Assembly: GCA_004556755.1 (NCBI GenBank)
Contig: SFFW01000002.1
Location: forward strand, 1 to 64,000
Direction of reading: 5' to 3'
Origin: Clostridiales bacterium
GTDB lineage: Bacteria > Bacillota > Clostridia > Oscillospirales > Oscillospiraceae
DNA: 64,000 bases
The notes beneath the pieces are model-generated. The model was given only the letters and a program-made list of their open reading frames with translations, searched no databases and was not told the DNA's origin. The position numbers were made by a program, and so were the translations under genes. How positions within the stretch are numbered: position 1 is the first letter of the stretch; each line of letters starts with the position of its first letter. Shown here in pieces: positions 7,767 to 16,977 of this stretch.

Positions 7767-8323
7767 TCCTTTTGAAGCTTTGGTGGGAATTTTTCAAGAT
7801 CGGTCTGTTTTCGGTCGGCGGCGGAATGGCGACATTGCCGTTTCTGTACGATATGGCGGACAGAACGGGCTGGTTCACATACGATCAGATAGCCGATATG
7901 CTTGCCGTTTCCGAGTCGACGCCGGGACCAATCGGCATAAATATGGCGACGTACACGGGCTTTACGACCGCCGGGATGCCCGGCTCGATCGTTGCGACGC
8001 TCGGAGTCATCACGCCGGGCATAATTATCGTGCTGCTTATCATTGCGGTGCTTGAACGCTTCCGCAAGAATAAGTACGTCGAGGCTGCGTTTTACGGCAT
8101 ACGTCCCGCTTCCGCAGGACTTATCGCCGCAGCGGGCGTGCTTGTGGCGGAGATCGCCCTGTTTAACGTCGATGCCGACAGCATAGCGGGCTTCTTCGAC
8201 GTTAAGGCACTCATTTTGGCGGCGGTACTCGTCGTGCTGACCCGCTGGGTGAAGCCGACAAAGAAGCTGCATCCCGTGGTGTTCATTGCCGCATCTGCCG
8301 TTGTCGGGATACTGCTGTTTTGA
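7763..8323 (+). CDS. chrA: Chromate transporter, short-chain subunit 2
   Basis: A 186-residue integral membrane protein, the partner of the preceding gene. It opens with FKIGLFSVGGGMATLPFL and continues ESTPGPIGINMATY, the second-half signatures of the CHR family. The frame is open far upstream of 7763, but that part lies inside the first subunit in another frame. The ATG at 7763, overlapping the first subunit's TGA in an ATGA, is the natural start and gives a normal family length. It is the last gene of the murA run; ylbJ begins convergently 4 nt later, with no clear terminator between. Confidence 0.85.
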   Translation: MILLKLWWEFFKIGLFSVGGGMATLPFLYDMADRTGWFTYDQIADMLAVSESTPGPIGINMATYTGFTTAGMPGSIVATLGVITPGIIIVLLIIAVLERFRKNKYVEAAFYGIRPASAGLIAAAGVLVAEIALFNVDADSIAGFFDVKALILAAVLVVLTRWVKPTKKLHPVVFIAASAVVGILLF

Positions 8324-8326
8324 ATT

Positions 8327-9283
8327 TCAGTACAAAATAATACCCGCAGCGAATGCCGTTATTGCGGCGATGGCTGCAATGAGAAACCGTCCGATCACAT
8401 ATCGGGCGGTTTTTATATCGGTGCCGTCAAGCATTGCAAAGGTCTGAAAATGCACCGAAACGCCGCCCCAACCGAGTATGAAGGCGGCAAGAGCGAGATT
8501 TTCGGGGGAAAGCGCAAGTCCCTGCATCGCACCGACCGCCGTTCCGATCTCGAAAACGCCCGTAAAAAAGGCTCTGCCCCATTGCATATCCACGCCGAGG
8601 AGCGACGAAACTCCGGCGGAGAGCGAATCAAAGGGGCCGAAGGCGCAGAGCAGGTCAATGAAAACGGAGAACGAGACGACAAAGCCGCAGACGTACAAGA
8701 CCGAGAGTACCGACTTTTTGACGGACGAGGTGAGCGCAATACCGAAATCGGCGCTGCTAAGCGATATGTGCGACTCCGACGACGCATATGCTCTGTCGGA
8801 GAGCAGGATCCCGCCGATGACTGCGGAGAAGATATGTACTGCGTAGAGCAAAAGCCCTGCGGCGGAGGACGAAAACACCCCGACACCGACGCCGCCGATT
8901 ATGAATGCGGGACCCGAATTGTTGCAGAAGGGCAGAAGCGCCGATGCCTCACGGCAGTCAAGACGTCCCGCACGCCTCATGTCGGCGATGTACGCAGCAC
9001 CCAAGGGGTAGCCGCCGCAAAGCCCCACGATAAAAGCACTCGCACCGACGCCCGAAACCCCGAAAAGCCTTGATGCCACGGGCGAAAGCAGCCTTCCGAG
9101 GTACGCCGCAAAGCCCAGCTCTGACAGCAGCACTGTCGCAACAAAGAAGGGAAACAGCGTCGGTATAATGAGCCTTCCGCAAAGCAAAATGCCGTTTGCG
9201 GCAGCGGTGAGCGCCTGTGAGGGATATATCACGAGCGCTGCAAAGATAAGTACCGCAGCAAGCAACGAGGGAAGTTTTTTCAT
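8327..9283 (-). CDS. ylbJ: Sporulation integral membrane protein YlbJ
   Basis: A 318-residue polytopic membrane protein. The nucleoside-recognition (gate) type segments IIPTLFPFFVATVLLSELG, GLCGGYPLGA and LPFCNNSGPAFIIG are those of YlbJ, a sigma-E-controlled mother-cell protein needed for normal spore formation in Bacillus. A TTG 9 codons further upstream is in frame, but AAGGA (complement of 9293-9297) is placed 9 nt before the ATG at 9283, giving a clean MKKLPS start. It is transcribed toward the chromate-transporter genes and divergently from yqfC. Confidence 0.88.
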   Translation of the reverse strand: MKKLPSLLAAVLIFAALVIYPSQALTAAANGILLCGRLIIPTLFPFFVATVLLSELGFAAYLGRLLSPVASRLFGVSGVGASAFIVGLCGGYPLGAAYIADMRRAGRLDCREASALLPFCNNSGPAFIIGGVGVGVFSSSAAGLLLYAVHIFSAVIGGILLSDRAYASSESHISLSSADFGIALTSSVKKSVLSVLYVCGFVVSFSVFIDLLCAFGPFDSLSAGVSSLLGVDMQWGRAFFTGVFEIGTAVGAMQGLALSPENLALAAFILGWGGVSVHFQTFAMLDGTDIKTARYVIGRFLIAAIAAITAFAAGIILY

Positions 9284-9353
9284 CAGATCACATCCTTGTC
9301 CATGTATCAAACTATGCCGTGCATCATAGATTTATACGACGGGAGGTGGGCGG

Positions 9354-9623
9354 ATGCAGGGGAAAGGCAAAAAAGCCGAGCTGCTTGCAGACAGACTTGA
9401 GATACCTGCCGATGCACTCGGAACGCCGAAGCTGAGCATTTGCGGACGCAGACGGGTGCTTGTGGAAAACCATTGCGGCATTCTGAGCTACGGCGACACC
9501 ATGATAGAGCTGTGCTGCCGTGACATGAAGATCCGCATCCGAGGCGACGAGCTGAGACTGGGCGCAATGGACAAAAAGGATATGCTGATAAGCGGAAGAA
9601 TACTGTCGGTAGAGCTTGAGTAG
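9354..9623 (+). CDS. yqfC: Sporulation protein YqfC
   Basis: An 89-residue member of the YabP/YqfC family. The pattern matches closely: a short N-terminal helix with LADRLEIPADAL, then beta-rich PKLSICGRRRVLVEN and ITGRGDEL-like IRIRGDELRLG, ending in a GRILSVELE strand. In Bacillus yqfC is in the sigma-E regulon and forms an operon with yqfD. Here it precedes yqfD by 8 nt and has GGAGG 7 nt before the ATG. Confidence 0.9.
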   Translation: MQGKGKKAELLADRLEIPADALGTPKLSICGRRRVLVENHCGILSYGDTMIELCCRDMKIRIRGDELRLGAMDKKDMLISGRILSVELE

Positions 9624-9631
9624 GAGGAAAA

Positions 9632-10801
9632 ATGAAACTTTTCGATATTGCAAGGGGTACCGTGACCGTTGAGATACGGGGAGCCGAGCCGGAGCGTGTG
9701 CTTAACGTCATGGCGCAGAAGGGCATAGCGTTTTGGGACACAAGCCCGAACACCGATTTCTGCATCGTGGCAACGGTTTATGCGTCGGATTATCCGAAGG
9801 TCCAGGAGCAAAACGGAAGAGCGGGGTGCGAGGTGAGGATGCTCACAAGCAGCGGAGGACGCCGCCTTTTGCGCAGCGCAAAGCGGCGTATCGCCCTGCT
9901 TGCGGGGCTGTGCGTCTGCACCGTCGCCTTGGCGGTCTCGTCGCTGTTCGTGTGGAGCATCAGCGTCACGGGAAACGAAAAGCTCTCGGATGCAGAGCTT
10001 CTTCGTGCGCTCGAAGAAGCGGGGCTTTCCTACGGCACCTTTTGGGTGGGACTTGACACCGATACGATAAAAAGTAAGCTCCTGCTCGAAAACGAGGAGC
10101 TGTCGTGGGTCGGGATAAACATTTCAAATTCCCACGCAGAGCTTTGCGTGCATGAGCGTGTCGAGAAGCCGGAGCTTGTATCGGAGGGCGCACCGCAGAG
10201 CATATATGCCGCAAAGTCCGGTGTCATCACAAAGCTTTGCGTGCTTGAGGGCAGCCCTGCGGTCGCACCGGGGGACACGGTCACGCAGGGGGAGCTTTTG
10301 GTCAGCGGCGAGATGCTCAGCGAGACGGCGGAGCCGAGATATGTGAAAGCAATGGCACAGGCGGAGGCGAGGACGTGGTACGAGCTGACGGCGGTAACGC
10401 CGCTTTACGAGTACAAAAAGACCGGAGAGGACGGTTCACATCGGGAAATATCGCTCATGCTCGGCAAAAACAGGATAAATTTTTACTCAGACAGTAGAAA
10501 TCTTGACGCAAGCTGTGATAAAATAAATAAGATTAAGAATCTGTCGATAGGTTCGGCGTTCGTGCTGCCTTTGGGCATAATAGAAGGAAGCACGGTGTGC
10601 AGGGAGACCGAGTGCCGACGGATCGACAGCGACGAGGCGGCCGAGCGCATGAAGCAGCGCCTTATAGAGGAGCTGCAGGCGCAGATTGGCGACGGGGAGA
10701 TAGTGAGCTATACCTGCTCCGTCTCGGAAAGCGACGAGCTGCTGTACCTCACCCTGCGCGCGGAATGCCTTGAAAATATTGCTATAAGCGGAGAGATCTA
10801 A
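9632..10801 (+). CDS. yqfD: Sporulation protein YqfD
   Basis: A 389-residue membrane-anchored protein. The cytosolic N-terminal ~90 residues end in a basic stretch before one membrane segment (about residues 90-112). The large extracytoplasmic domain begins SVTGNEKLSDAELLRALEEAG, a POTRA-like segment, and carries the GVITKL/VAPGDTVTQGELLVSG biotinyl-lipoyl-like hairpin of YqfD. It is essential for efficient sporulation in Bacillus and acts in the mother cell. It lies between yqfC and phoH and is spaced 1 nt from phoH. Confidence 0.92.
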   Translation: MKLFDIARGTVTVEIRGAEPERVLNVMAQKGIAFWDTSPNTDFCIVATVYASDYPKVQEQNGRAGCEVRMLTSSGGRRLLRSAKRRIALLAGLCVCTVALAVSSLFVWSISVTGNEKLSDAELLRALEEAGLSYGTFWVGLDTDTIKSKLLLENEELSWVGINISNSHAELCVHERVEKPELVSEGAPQSIYAAKSGVITKLCVLEGSPAVAPGDTVTQGELLVSGEMLSETAEPRYVKAMAQAEARTWYELTAVTPLYEYKKTGEDGSHREISLMLGKNRINFYSDSRNLDASCDKINKIKNLSIGSAFVLPLGIIEGSTVCRETECRRIDSDEAAERMKQRLIEELQAQIGDGEIVSYTCSVSESDELLYLTLRAECLENIAISGEI

Positions 10802-10802
10802 C

Positions 10803-11804
10803 ATGATAGAACGGACGATAGAGGTCGAAAGAATGGAACACGTCATAAGCGTGTTCGGCTCCTTTGATCAGAACCTGCGGATAATCGAGAGCGAGCTTGG
10901 AGTCAAGGTGCTTGACCGTGACAACAAGATCCACGTCTGCGGTGAGGAAGAAAGCGCCATGCTTGCGGAAAAGGCGATAAACGGACTTTTGACGCTGGCC
11001 GCAAGAGGCGAGAACATCGACGCACAGAACGTGCGCTATATACTGAAGCTCGTTGCCGAGGGCAAGGAGTCGAAGATCGACGAGCTTGCCGGCGACGTCG
11101 TGTGCATAACCTCAAAGGGCAAGCCCGTCAAGGCAAAGACCTTGGGTCAGAAAAGCTATTGCGAGGCCATAGCGAACAACACCGTCACCCTCGGCGTCGG
11201 ACCCGCCGGCACCGGCAAGACCTATCTTGCGGTTGCGGCGGCGGTCGCCGCCTTCCGTGCGGAGGAGGTAAACAGGATCATTCTGACACGTCCGGCGGTC
11301 GAGGCGGGCGAGCGCTTAGGCTTTCTGCCGGGCGACCTTCAGAGCAAGGTCGATCCCTACCTGCGCCCGCTCTACGATGCGCTTTTCGAAATGCTCGGAG
11401 CGGAGACCTATCAGAAGTACCTTGAGCGGGGCAACATCGAGGTCGCACCGCTTGCCTATATGCGAGGACGGACGCTTGACGACAGCTTCATCATCTTAGA
11501 CGAGGCGCAGAACACGTCGGGAGAGCAGATGAAAATGTTCCTGACACGAATAGGCTTCGGCTCCAAGGCGGTCATAACGGGCGACATTACGCAGATAGAC
11601 CTCCCGGCGGACAAGGTGAGCGGACTTAAAACCGCAATGAAGGTGCTTGACGGCATCGAGGATATTGCGATATGCAAGCTCACGGGAGCGGACGTCGTGC
11701 GTCACAGGCTCGTGCAGAAGATAATCGAGGCGTATGAGGAGTACGACAACAAGCACCCGGTACAGAATACGAAAAAGAGATACAAAGGAAAGCCTGCAAA
11801 ATGA
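10803..11804 (+). CDS. phoH: PhoH-like ATPase
   Basis: A 333-residue protein with an N-terminal KH-like region and a P-loop ATPase domain. Walker A is GPAGTGKTYLA (about residues 136-146); LTRPAVEAGERLGFLPGD and the Walker B stretch DSFIILDEAQNT follow. PhoH proteins are linked to RNA and ribosome metabolism through their invariable pairing with ybeY. Here the stop overlaps the ybeY start by 4 nt. A basic tail (KKRYKGKPAK) closes the protein. Confidence 0.94.
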   Translation: MIERTIEVERMEHVISVFGSFDQNLRIIESELGVKVLDRDNKIHVCGEEESAMLAEKAINGLLTLAARGENIDAQNVRYILKLVAEGKESKIDELAGDVVCITSKGKPVKAKTLGQKSYCEAIANNTVTLGVGPAGTGKTYLAVAAAVAAFRAEEVNRIILTRPAVEAGERLGFLPGDLQSKVDPYLRPLYDALFEMLGAETYQKYLERGNIEVAPLAYMRGRTLDDSFIILDEAQNTSGEQMKMFLTRIGFGSKAVITGDITQIDLPADKVSGLKTAMKVLDGIEDIAICKLTGADVVRHRLVQKIIEAYEEYDNKHPVQNTKKRYKGKPAK

Positions 11805-12283
11805 AGCATGAGATATACTTTACAAGAGAAAAGACGGGACTCGGACACCGCACTGCGGCGTCGGTCATAAGGAAGGCGGCGCAAAAGGCGCTCGATGCCG
11901 AAAAGGTGGACAAGCCCTGTATAATAAGCGTCATGCTCACGGACGACGAGGGCATACGCAGCATAAATGCCGAATTTCGGGGCATCGACAGAGCTACCGA
12001 CGTTCTTTCGTTCCCCGGAGGGGAGATGCAGCCGGGACATTTCGATGCCGACGCTTTGACCTGCGACCCCGAGAGCGGCGCTTATATACTCGGCGACATG
12101 GCGATATCCCTTGAGCGCTGTCAGGCGCAGGGGGAGGAGTTCGGTCACGGCTTTGACCGTGAGATAAGCTACCTCACCGTCCACTCGGTGCTGCACCTTT
12201 TGGGCTACGACCACATGGACGAGGGAGAAATGAAGGCGCAAATGAGAAGCCGTGAGAAAGAGATAATGGAGGATGAGGTATGA
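11801..12283 (+). CDS. ybeY: Endoribonuclease YbeY (rRNA maturation factor)
   Basis: A 160-residue zinc-dependent single-strand endoribonuclease acting in 16S rRNA 3'-end maturation and ribosome quality control. The metal signature HSVLHLLGYDH (H-x3-H-x5-H) lies at about residues 127-137, with TDVLSFP upstream. It overlaps phoH and era by 4 nt each, matching the conserved phoH-ybeY-era order. Confidence 0.94.
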   Translation: MKHEIYFTREKTGLGHRTAASVIRKAAQKALDAEKVDKPCIISVMLTDDEGIRSINAEFRGIDRATDVLSFPGGEMQPGHFDADALTCDPESGAYILGDMAISLERCQAQGEEFGHGFDREISYLTVHSVLHLLGYDHMDEGEMKAQMRSREKEIMEDEV

Positions 12284-13167
12284 CAAACAAAGCAGCTATG
12301 ATAACCGTCTGCGGCAGACCCAACGTCGGTAAATCCACGCTTACGAACACGCTTGTCGGCGAGAAAATAGCGATAGTGTCAAACAAGCCCCAAACAACGA
12401 GAAACCGCATTTGCGCAGTCGTCACGAAGGGTGACACGCAGTTTGTTTTTATGGACACTCCGGGCTTCCACAAGCCGAGGACGAGACTGGGCGACTACAT
12501 GGTGAACGTGGTGCGTGAGTCCGTGGCGGACGTCGATGCGGTCATGCTCCTCGTTGAGCCGCTTCCCAACATCGGCAAGCAGGAGCAGGAGCTTATAGCA
12601 AGATTTAAAGAGACCGGCGTTCCGGCGCTGCTCGTCATAAATAAGATAGACACCGTTCAGAGGGCGGAGCTGCTTGAGGTCATGGCGGTCTACTCCGCAG
12701 CGTATGAGTTCGATGCGATAATCCCCATCTCCGCAAAGACGGGCGAGGGAGTGGACGAGCTGTTGGCGGAGCTTTCAAAGTATGCCGTTGACGGACCTCC
12801 GCTTTTCCCGGACGACATGATCTCCGATCAGCCGGAGAAGCAGATCTGTGCGGAGCTTGTCAGAGAAAAGCTGCTGCTTTGCCTTGACAAGGAGATACCG
12901 CACGGAACCGCCGTCGAGGTCACGAGATTTTCCGAGCGTGACGACGGCATAATCGACATGGATGTTACGATATATTGCGAAAAAGCCAGTCATAAGGGCA
13001 TAATTATCGGTAAAAAGGGCGCAATGCTCAAAAAGATTGGCGAGCTTGCGAGAGCCGACATCGAGGCCTTTATGGGTACCAAGGTCTTCCTCCAGACATG
13101 GGTGAAGGTCAAGGAAAACTGGAGGGATTCACAGGCTCAGCTCCGAAACTTCGGCTTTACGGAATAA
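12280..13167 (+). CDS. era: GTPase Era
   Basis: A 295-residue ribosome-assembly GTPase that binds the 3' end of 16S rRNA. G1 is GRPNVGKST (about residues 11-19), G3 DTPGFH, and G4 NKID. The C-terminal KH domain is seen as GIIIGKKGAMLKKIGELAR. Length is normal. It starts 4 nt inside ybeY and is followed by a yqzL-like small gene and recO, as in Bacillus. dgkA and cdd, which separate ybeY and era in Bacillus, are missing here. Confidence 0.97.
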   Translation: MTNKAAMITVCGRPNVGKSTLTNTLVGEKIAIVSNKPQTTRNRICAVVTKGDTQFVFMDTPGFHKPRTRLGDYMVNVVRESVADVDAVMLLVEPLPNIGKQEQELIARFKETGVPALLVINKIDTVQRAELLEVMAVYSAAYEFDAIIPISAKTGEGVDELLAELSKYAVDGPPLFPDDMISDQPEKQICAELVREKLLLCLDKEIPHGTAVEVTRFSERDDGIIDMDVTIYCEKASHKGIIIGKKGAMLKKIGELARADIEAFMGTKVFLQTWVKVKENWRDSQAQLRNFGFTE

Positions 13168-13224
13168 GATTCCAACATATTGCGCACCCGCACTGTGAAA
13201 TACTAAGCACAGTGAGGTGCTATT

Positions 13225-13359
13225 ATGGTGCAGATCAATTATTGGGAAATGTTCCGTGACACGGGCGACCCGATGTGTTGGCTCATGCTCAAGGCATCGG
13301 AGCGCAAACCCGCAAACGGCAGCAAGGGATCTGAGGAAAAACCTCAGGTCTCCGACTGA
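13225..13359 (+). CDS. yqzL: YqzL-like small protein
   Basis: A 44-residue gene too short for routine calls. GAGG is placed 8 nt before ATG 13225, and TGA is at 13357-13359. The core INYWEMFRDTGDPMCWLMLK matches the YqzL pattern (aromatic-W-x-x-F-x-x-TG-x-x-x-x-YL-x-x-K), and its place between era and recO is exactly that of yqzL in Bacillus. It carries an added polar tail of about 20 residues that is longer than in the short YqzL proteins. Function is unknown in all species. Confidence 0.72.
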   Translation: MVQINYWEMFRDTGDPMCWLMLKASERKPANGSKGSEEKPQVSD

Positions 13360-13404
13360 GCGGGGTACATAGATTCGAACCGACGCCATGACGCCGGAGG
13401 ACGT

Positions 13405-14148
13405 ATGTTTAAAACGATAAGAGGACTAATCCTCAGAGAAGTAAAATACAAGGAAGCCGACAGGATAATCACCGTACTGACAGACGATATGGGAAAGCTC
13501 AGCGCAAAGGCACGGGGTGCGCTGCGAAAGGGCAGTAAGCTTTCGGCTGCAACACAGTCGCTCGTGTTTTCGGAGCTTACCATGTTTGAAAACAGGGGAA
13601 AGTGGTCAGTTAACGAGGGCAGCACCCTTGAGGAGTTCAAGGGACTCCGAGGCTCGCTTTCGGCGCTGGCGCTTGCAAGCTACATCGCCGAATGCACGGA
13701 GGCGCTCACGGGAGAGGAAACGCCGGAGCCGCAGATATTGCAGCTTGCGCTCAACTGCCTTTTTGCGCTCTCGAACGAAATGTACCCGGAGGAGCATATA
13801 AAGGCGGCGTTTGAGCTGCGTCTTATGTGTCTTGCGGGCTATGAGCCGGACCTTTCCGCCTGCTCGGTGTGCGGCGGGCATGAAACGTCGGAGATGTATT
13901 TTCTGCCGTCGGAGGGGCGTATATGCTGCTCCGAATGCAGAAAAAAGCTGAGCGGGAGCTTTTTTGCCGTCGGTGACGCCGCCTTGGACGCAATGCGGTA
14001 CATTCTCACCGCCGAGCCTAAGCGCCTGCTTGCTTTTGCGTTGCCGGAGGCTGCACGGAAGGAGCTGTACCGTGCAGCGGAGGCGTATCTGACGGCACAG
14101 ACTGAGCGGAGGTTTTCAACGCTCGACTACTGGAAGAAAGTGAAATGA
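13405..14148 (+). CDS. recO: DNA repair protein RecO
   Basis: A 247-residue recombination mediator that with RecR loads RecA on SSB-coated DNA. The N-terminal OB fold is seen as GLILREVKYKEADRIITVLT and GKLSAKARGALRKGSKL. The zinc finger is CSVCGG...CCSECRKK at about residues 154-180. Length is typical for Firmicutes. It is followed 1 nt later by mutS2, so the two are probably co-transcribed. Confidence 0.94.
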   Translation: MFKTIRGLILREVKYKEADRIITVLTDDMGKLSAKARGALRKGSKLSAATQSLVFSELTMFENRGKWSVNEGSTLEEFKGLRGSLSALALASYIAECTEALTGEETPEPQILQLALNCLFALSNEMYPEEHIKAAFELRLMCLAGYEPDLSACSVCGGHETSEMYFLPSEGRICCSECRKKLSGSFFAVGDAALDAMRYILTAEPKRLLAFALPEAARKELYRAAEAYLTAQTERRFSTLDYWKKVK

Positions 14149-14149
14149 T

Positions 14150-16525
14150 ATGGAGTTTTACGAGAAATCATTAAATACGCTGGAATTGCCCGCCGTGCTG
14201 CGGATGCTTGCGGATGAAGCGGTGTCCGACGGCGCAAAGGAAGCGGCAATGCAGCTCAAGCCTTCGACGGAGAAGGCGGAGGTCAGACGGAGACTCGATG
14301 AAACGACCGCAGCAAAGAGCATGATGGTCGTAAACGGCAGCCCGTCCTTTTCGGGAATAAAGGACGTGCGCCCGTCGCTGAGCAGAGCCGACCTCGGCGG
14401 AACGCTGAACACGAGGGAGCTGCTCGATATTGCAAGAGTCCTGCAGTGTTCGAGACTCGTTCGGGCTTACGTTTCGGGCGACAGACATGAAAAGACGTGC
14501 ATAGACTTCCTCTTTACCGCACTTCGTGCAAACAAGTTCCTTGAGGAGAAAATCTCATCGTCGATAATCGGCGAGGACGAGATAGCCGACGGCGCTTCCT
14601 CGGAACTTTCCAACATACGCAGAAAGATCCGTGCAACGGGAGCAAGGGTCAGAGATACGCTGCAAAAGATCATCTCCTCGCCCTCGTATGCGAAGGTGCT
14701 TCAGGAGCCGATAATCACAATGCGTTCCGACCGCTTCGTCGTACCCGTCAAGGCGGAGTGCAAGGGTGCGGTGCAGGGGCTTGTGCATGACATATCGGCG
14801 TCGGGCGCAACGCTGTTTATCGAGCCTATGGCGGTCGTGAAGGCGAATAACGAGCTTCGGGAGCTTGCCGCAAAGGAGAAAACCGAGATAGAGCGCATCC
14901 TTGCGGAGCTGTCCGCTGACTGTGCAGAGTATGCCGACGATATTTCAAGCAACTGCAATCTGCTTACTCATCTCGACCTCATATTTGCTAAGGCAAAGCT
15001 TTCGTATAAGCTTGACTGCCAGGCGCCGGAGCTGAGAGAAAAGGGCTTGGTTTTAAGGCGCGCAAGGCACCCGCTGCTTGACAGGGCAAAGGCGGTCCCG
15101 ATAAGCCTTGAGCTTGGTGTGGACTTCGATACGCTCGTCATAACGGGACCGAACACCGGCGGTAAGACGGTCAGTCTCAAGACCATCGGACTTTTAAGTC
15201 TTATGGCACAGTGCGGACTGCACATTCCCGCAGACGACGGAAGCAGTGTGCCGGTCTACAGTAGCGTGCTTGCGGATATAGGCGACGAGCAGAGCATTGA
15301 GCAGAATCTCTCAACCTTTTCCGCACATATGACGAACATAGTGAATATCATAAAGGAGTGCGACGAAAATTCACTCCTGCTCTTTGACGAGCTTGGTGCC
15401 GGCACCGACCCCGCAGAGGGCGCTGCGCTTGCGATCGCAATCATCGAATACGCTCGCAAGATCGGAGCAAACGTCGCCGCAACGACCCATTATGCGGAGC
15501 TGAAGGTGTACGCAAGCACCGAGAGCGGGATCCAGAATGCATCCTGTGAGTTTGATGTTGAAACTCTTCGCCCGACATACAGACTTTTGGTCGGCATACC
15601 CGGAAAATCAAACGCCTTTGCAATATCCAAAAGGCTCGGACTGGACTCCGAGATCATTGAGGACGCACGGCGCAGGGTAGGCAGCGAGAACGTGAACTTT
15701 GAGGCGATGCTCGAAAAGCTTGAGCAGACGAGGCTCATGCTTGAGCGTGACAGAGACGAGGCGGCGAAGAAGCTCCGTGAGGCGGAGGAGAATGCGAAAA
15801 AGGCGTCCTTCCTGCGTGCGGAGCTTGCGGTGCGCCTTGAGAAGGCGGACGAAAAGTCACGGCGTGAGGCGGAGCTTATCATTGCCGATGCACGACGCAC
15901 GGCGGAGGAGACCTTTGCGGAGCTTGATGCCATGCGCCGCCGCATAAACGACGAGCAGGAGGCACAGGCGGTAAACGAAGCGAGAAGTGAGCTTCGCCGC
16001 AGACTCAACGAGTCGGAATCCAAGCTGCGTACCGCACCCACACGCAAGGAGGAAAGCGACAAGACCCCGACAAGGGAAGCACGGGCGGGCGACACTGTCG
16101 AGATACTTTCGATGGGCGTTAAGGCGGAGGTGCTTTCCGTCAATCCCGACGGCAGCCTTGAGCTCAAGGCAGGCATAATGAACGTGAAGGCAAAGCAGAG
16201 CGAGGTCCGCGTGCTGGAGGGTCAGACCGCAAAGAAGCGTGTGGGCGTCAGCAGTGGCGGTAGCGCGCTGCGCAGCCATGCGGTGGCGTCAGAGATCGAC
16301 CTGCGGGGCATGGAGTCGCTTGAAGCGGTCAATGCGGCCGAGATGTATATTGACAATGCGGTTATGGGAAAGCTTAAAACCGTAAGGATCATCCACGGAA
16401 AGGGAACGGGTGCGCTCAGAGCGGCGATACAGCAGATGCTCAAGCGCAATAAGCTTGTCAAAAGCTACCGCCTCGGTCGATACGGCGAAGGAGAAAGCGG
16501 CGTTACAATAGTCGAATTGAAGTAA
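14150..16525 (+). CDS. mutS2: Endonuclease MutS2 (RqcU)
   Basis: A 791-residue MutS-family ATPase. It lacks the mismatch-recognition domain I of MutS. The order is a core lever/clamp, then ATPase with Walker A TGPNTGGKT at about residues 331-339 and DELGAGTDP as the Walker B region, a long charged coiled coil (about 500-630), a KOW-like segment, and a C-terminal Smr nuclease domain with EIDLRGM and IHGKGTGALR. MutS2 suppresses recombination and, in Bacillus, splits collided ribosomes (RqcU). It follows recO by 1 nt. Confidence 0.95.
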   Translation: MEFYEKSLNTLELPAVLRMLADEAVSDGAKEAAMQLKPSTEKAEVRRRLDETTAAKSMMVVNGSPSFSGIKDVRPSLSRADLGGTLNTRELLDIARVLQCSRLVRAYVSGDRHEKTCIDFLFTALRANKFLEEKISSSIIGEDEIADGASSELSNIRRKIRATGARVRDTLQKIISSPSYAKVLQEPIITMRSDRFVVPVKAECKGAVQGLVHDISASGATLFIEPMAVVKANNELRELAAKEKTEIERILAELSADCAEYADDISSNCNLLTHLDLIFAKAKLSYKLDCQAPELREKGLVLRRARHPLLDRAKAVPISLELGVDFDTLVITGPNTGGKTVSLKTIGLLSLMAQCGLHIPADDGSSVPVYSSVLADIGDEQSIEQNLSTFSAHMTNIVNIIKECDENSLLLFDELGAGTDPAEGAALAIAIIEYARKIGANVAATTHYAELKVYASTESGIQNASCEFDVETLRPTYRLLVGIPGKSNAFAISKRLGLDSEIIEDARRRVGSENVNFEAMLEKLEQTRLMLERDRDEAAKKLREAEENAKKASFLRAELAVRLEKADEKSRREAELIIADARRTAEETFAELDAMRRRINDEQEAQAVNEARSELRRRLNESESKLRTAPTRKEESDKTPTREARAGDTVEILSMGVKAEVLSVNPDGSLELKAGIMNVKAKQSEVRVLEGQTAKKRVGVSSGGSALRSHAVASEIDLRGMESLEAVNAAEMYIDNAVMGKLKTVRIIHGKGTGALRAAIQQMLKRNKLVKSYRLGRYGEGESGVTIVELK

Positions 16526-16581
16526 AAGCCGTTGAATATTATTCTGAATAATGTGTAAATCTACAAAATAGACAAAATCTG

Positions 16582-16610
16582 TTGACGGTTTTTAAATAAT
16601 TTGCTAAAGT
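16582..16610 (+). promoter_or_regulatory. Promoter of the HPr gene
   Basis: TTGACG (16582-16587), a 17-nt spacer and TAAAGT (16605-16610), in an AT-rich gap between mutS2 and the HPr gene. Confidence 0.6.
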
Positions 16611-16646
16611 AGAAATAATCTTTAAAGGGGTTAAGGAGTGTCGAGC

Positions 16647-16910
16647 ATGGTTACTAAAGAGGTAGTCATAAACAATCAGGTCGGTCTTCACGCCAGACCT
16701 GCAACTTTCTTTATACAGAAGGCTAACGAATTCAAGAGCAGCATTTGGATCGAGAAAGAAGACAGGCGTGTAAACGCTAAGAGCCTGCTTGGTGTTCTTT
16801 CCCTCGGCATCGTCAAAGGAACAGCCGTTAACCTTATCGCAGACGGCAACGATGAGAACGAAGCCATAAGCACTCTCTCCGATCTTATCGCATCCGACTT
16901 TTCCGAGTAA
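16647..16910 (+). CDS. ptsH: Phosphocarrier protein HPr
   Basis: An 87-residue HPr. His15 (GLHARPA) is the site phosphorylated by enzyme I. Ser46 (in NAKSLLGVLSLG) is the HPr kinase site used for CcpA-dependent catabolite control in Firmicutes; both are present, so it is HPr and not Crh. A GTG three codons upstream overlaps the AAGGAG ribosome-binding site, so the ATG at 16647 is chosen. It stands alone between its own promoter and a terminator, without ptsI beside it. Confidence 0.92.
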   Translation: MVTKEVVINNQVGLHARPATFFIQKANEFKSSIWIEKEDRRVNAKSLLGVLSLGIVKGTAVNLIADGNDENEAISTLSDLIASDFSE

Positions 16911-16925
16911 TTTTCTTAAACGAGC

Positions 16926-16960
16926 TAAGGGCGTGTCATATCTGCGACACGCCCTTATTC
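16926..16960 (+). terminator. Terminator after the HPr gene
   Basis: A 12-bp perfect stem (16926-16937 with 16946-16957) with an 8-nt loop; the following T run is weak. Confidence 0.7.
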
Positions 16961-16977
16961 TAATATGAGGTACGGCA

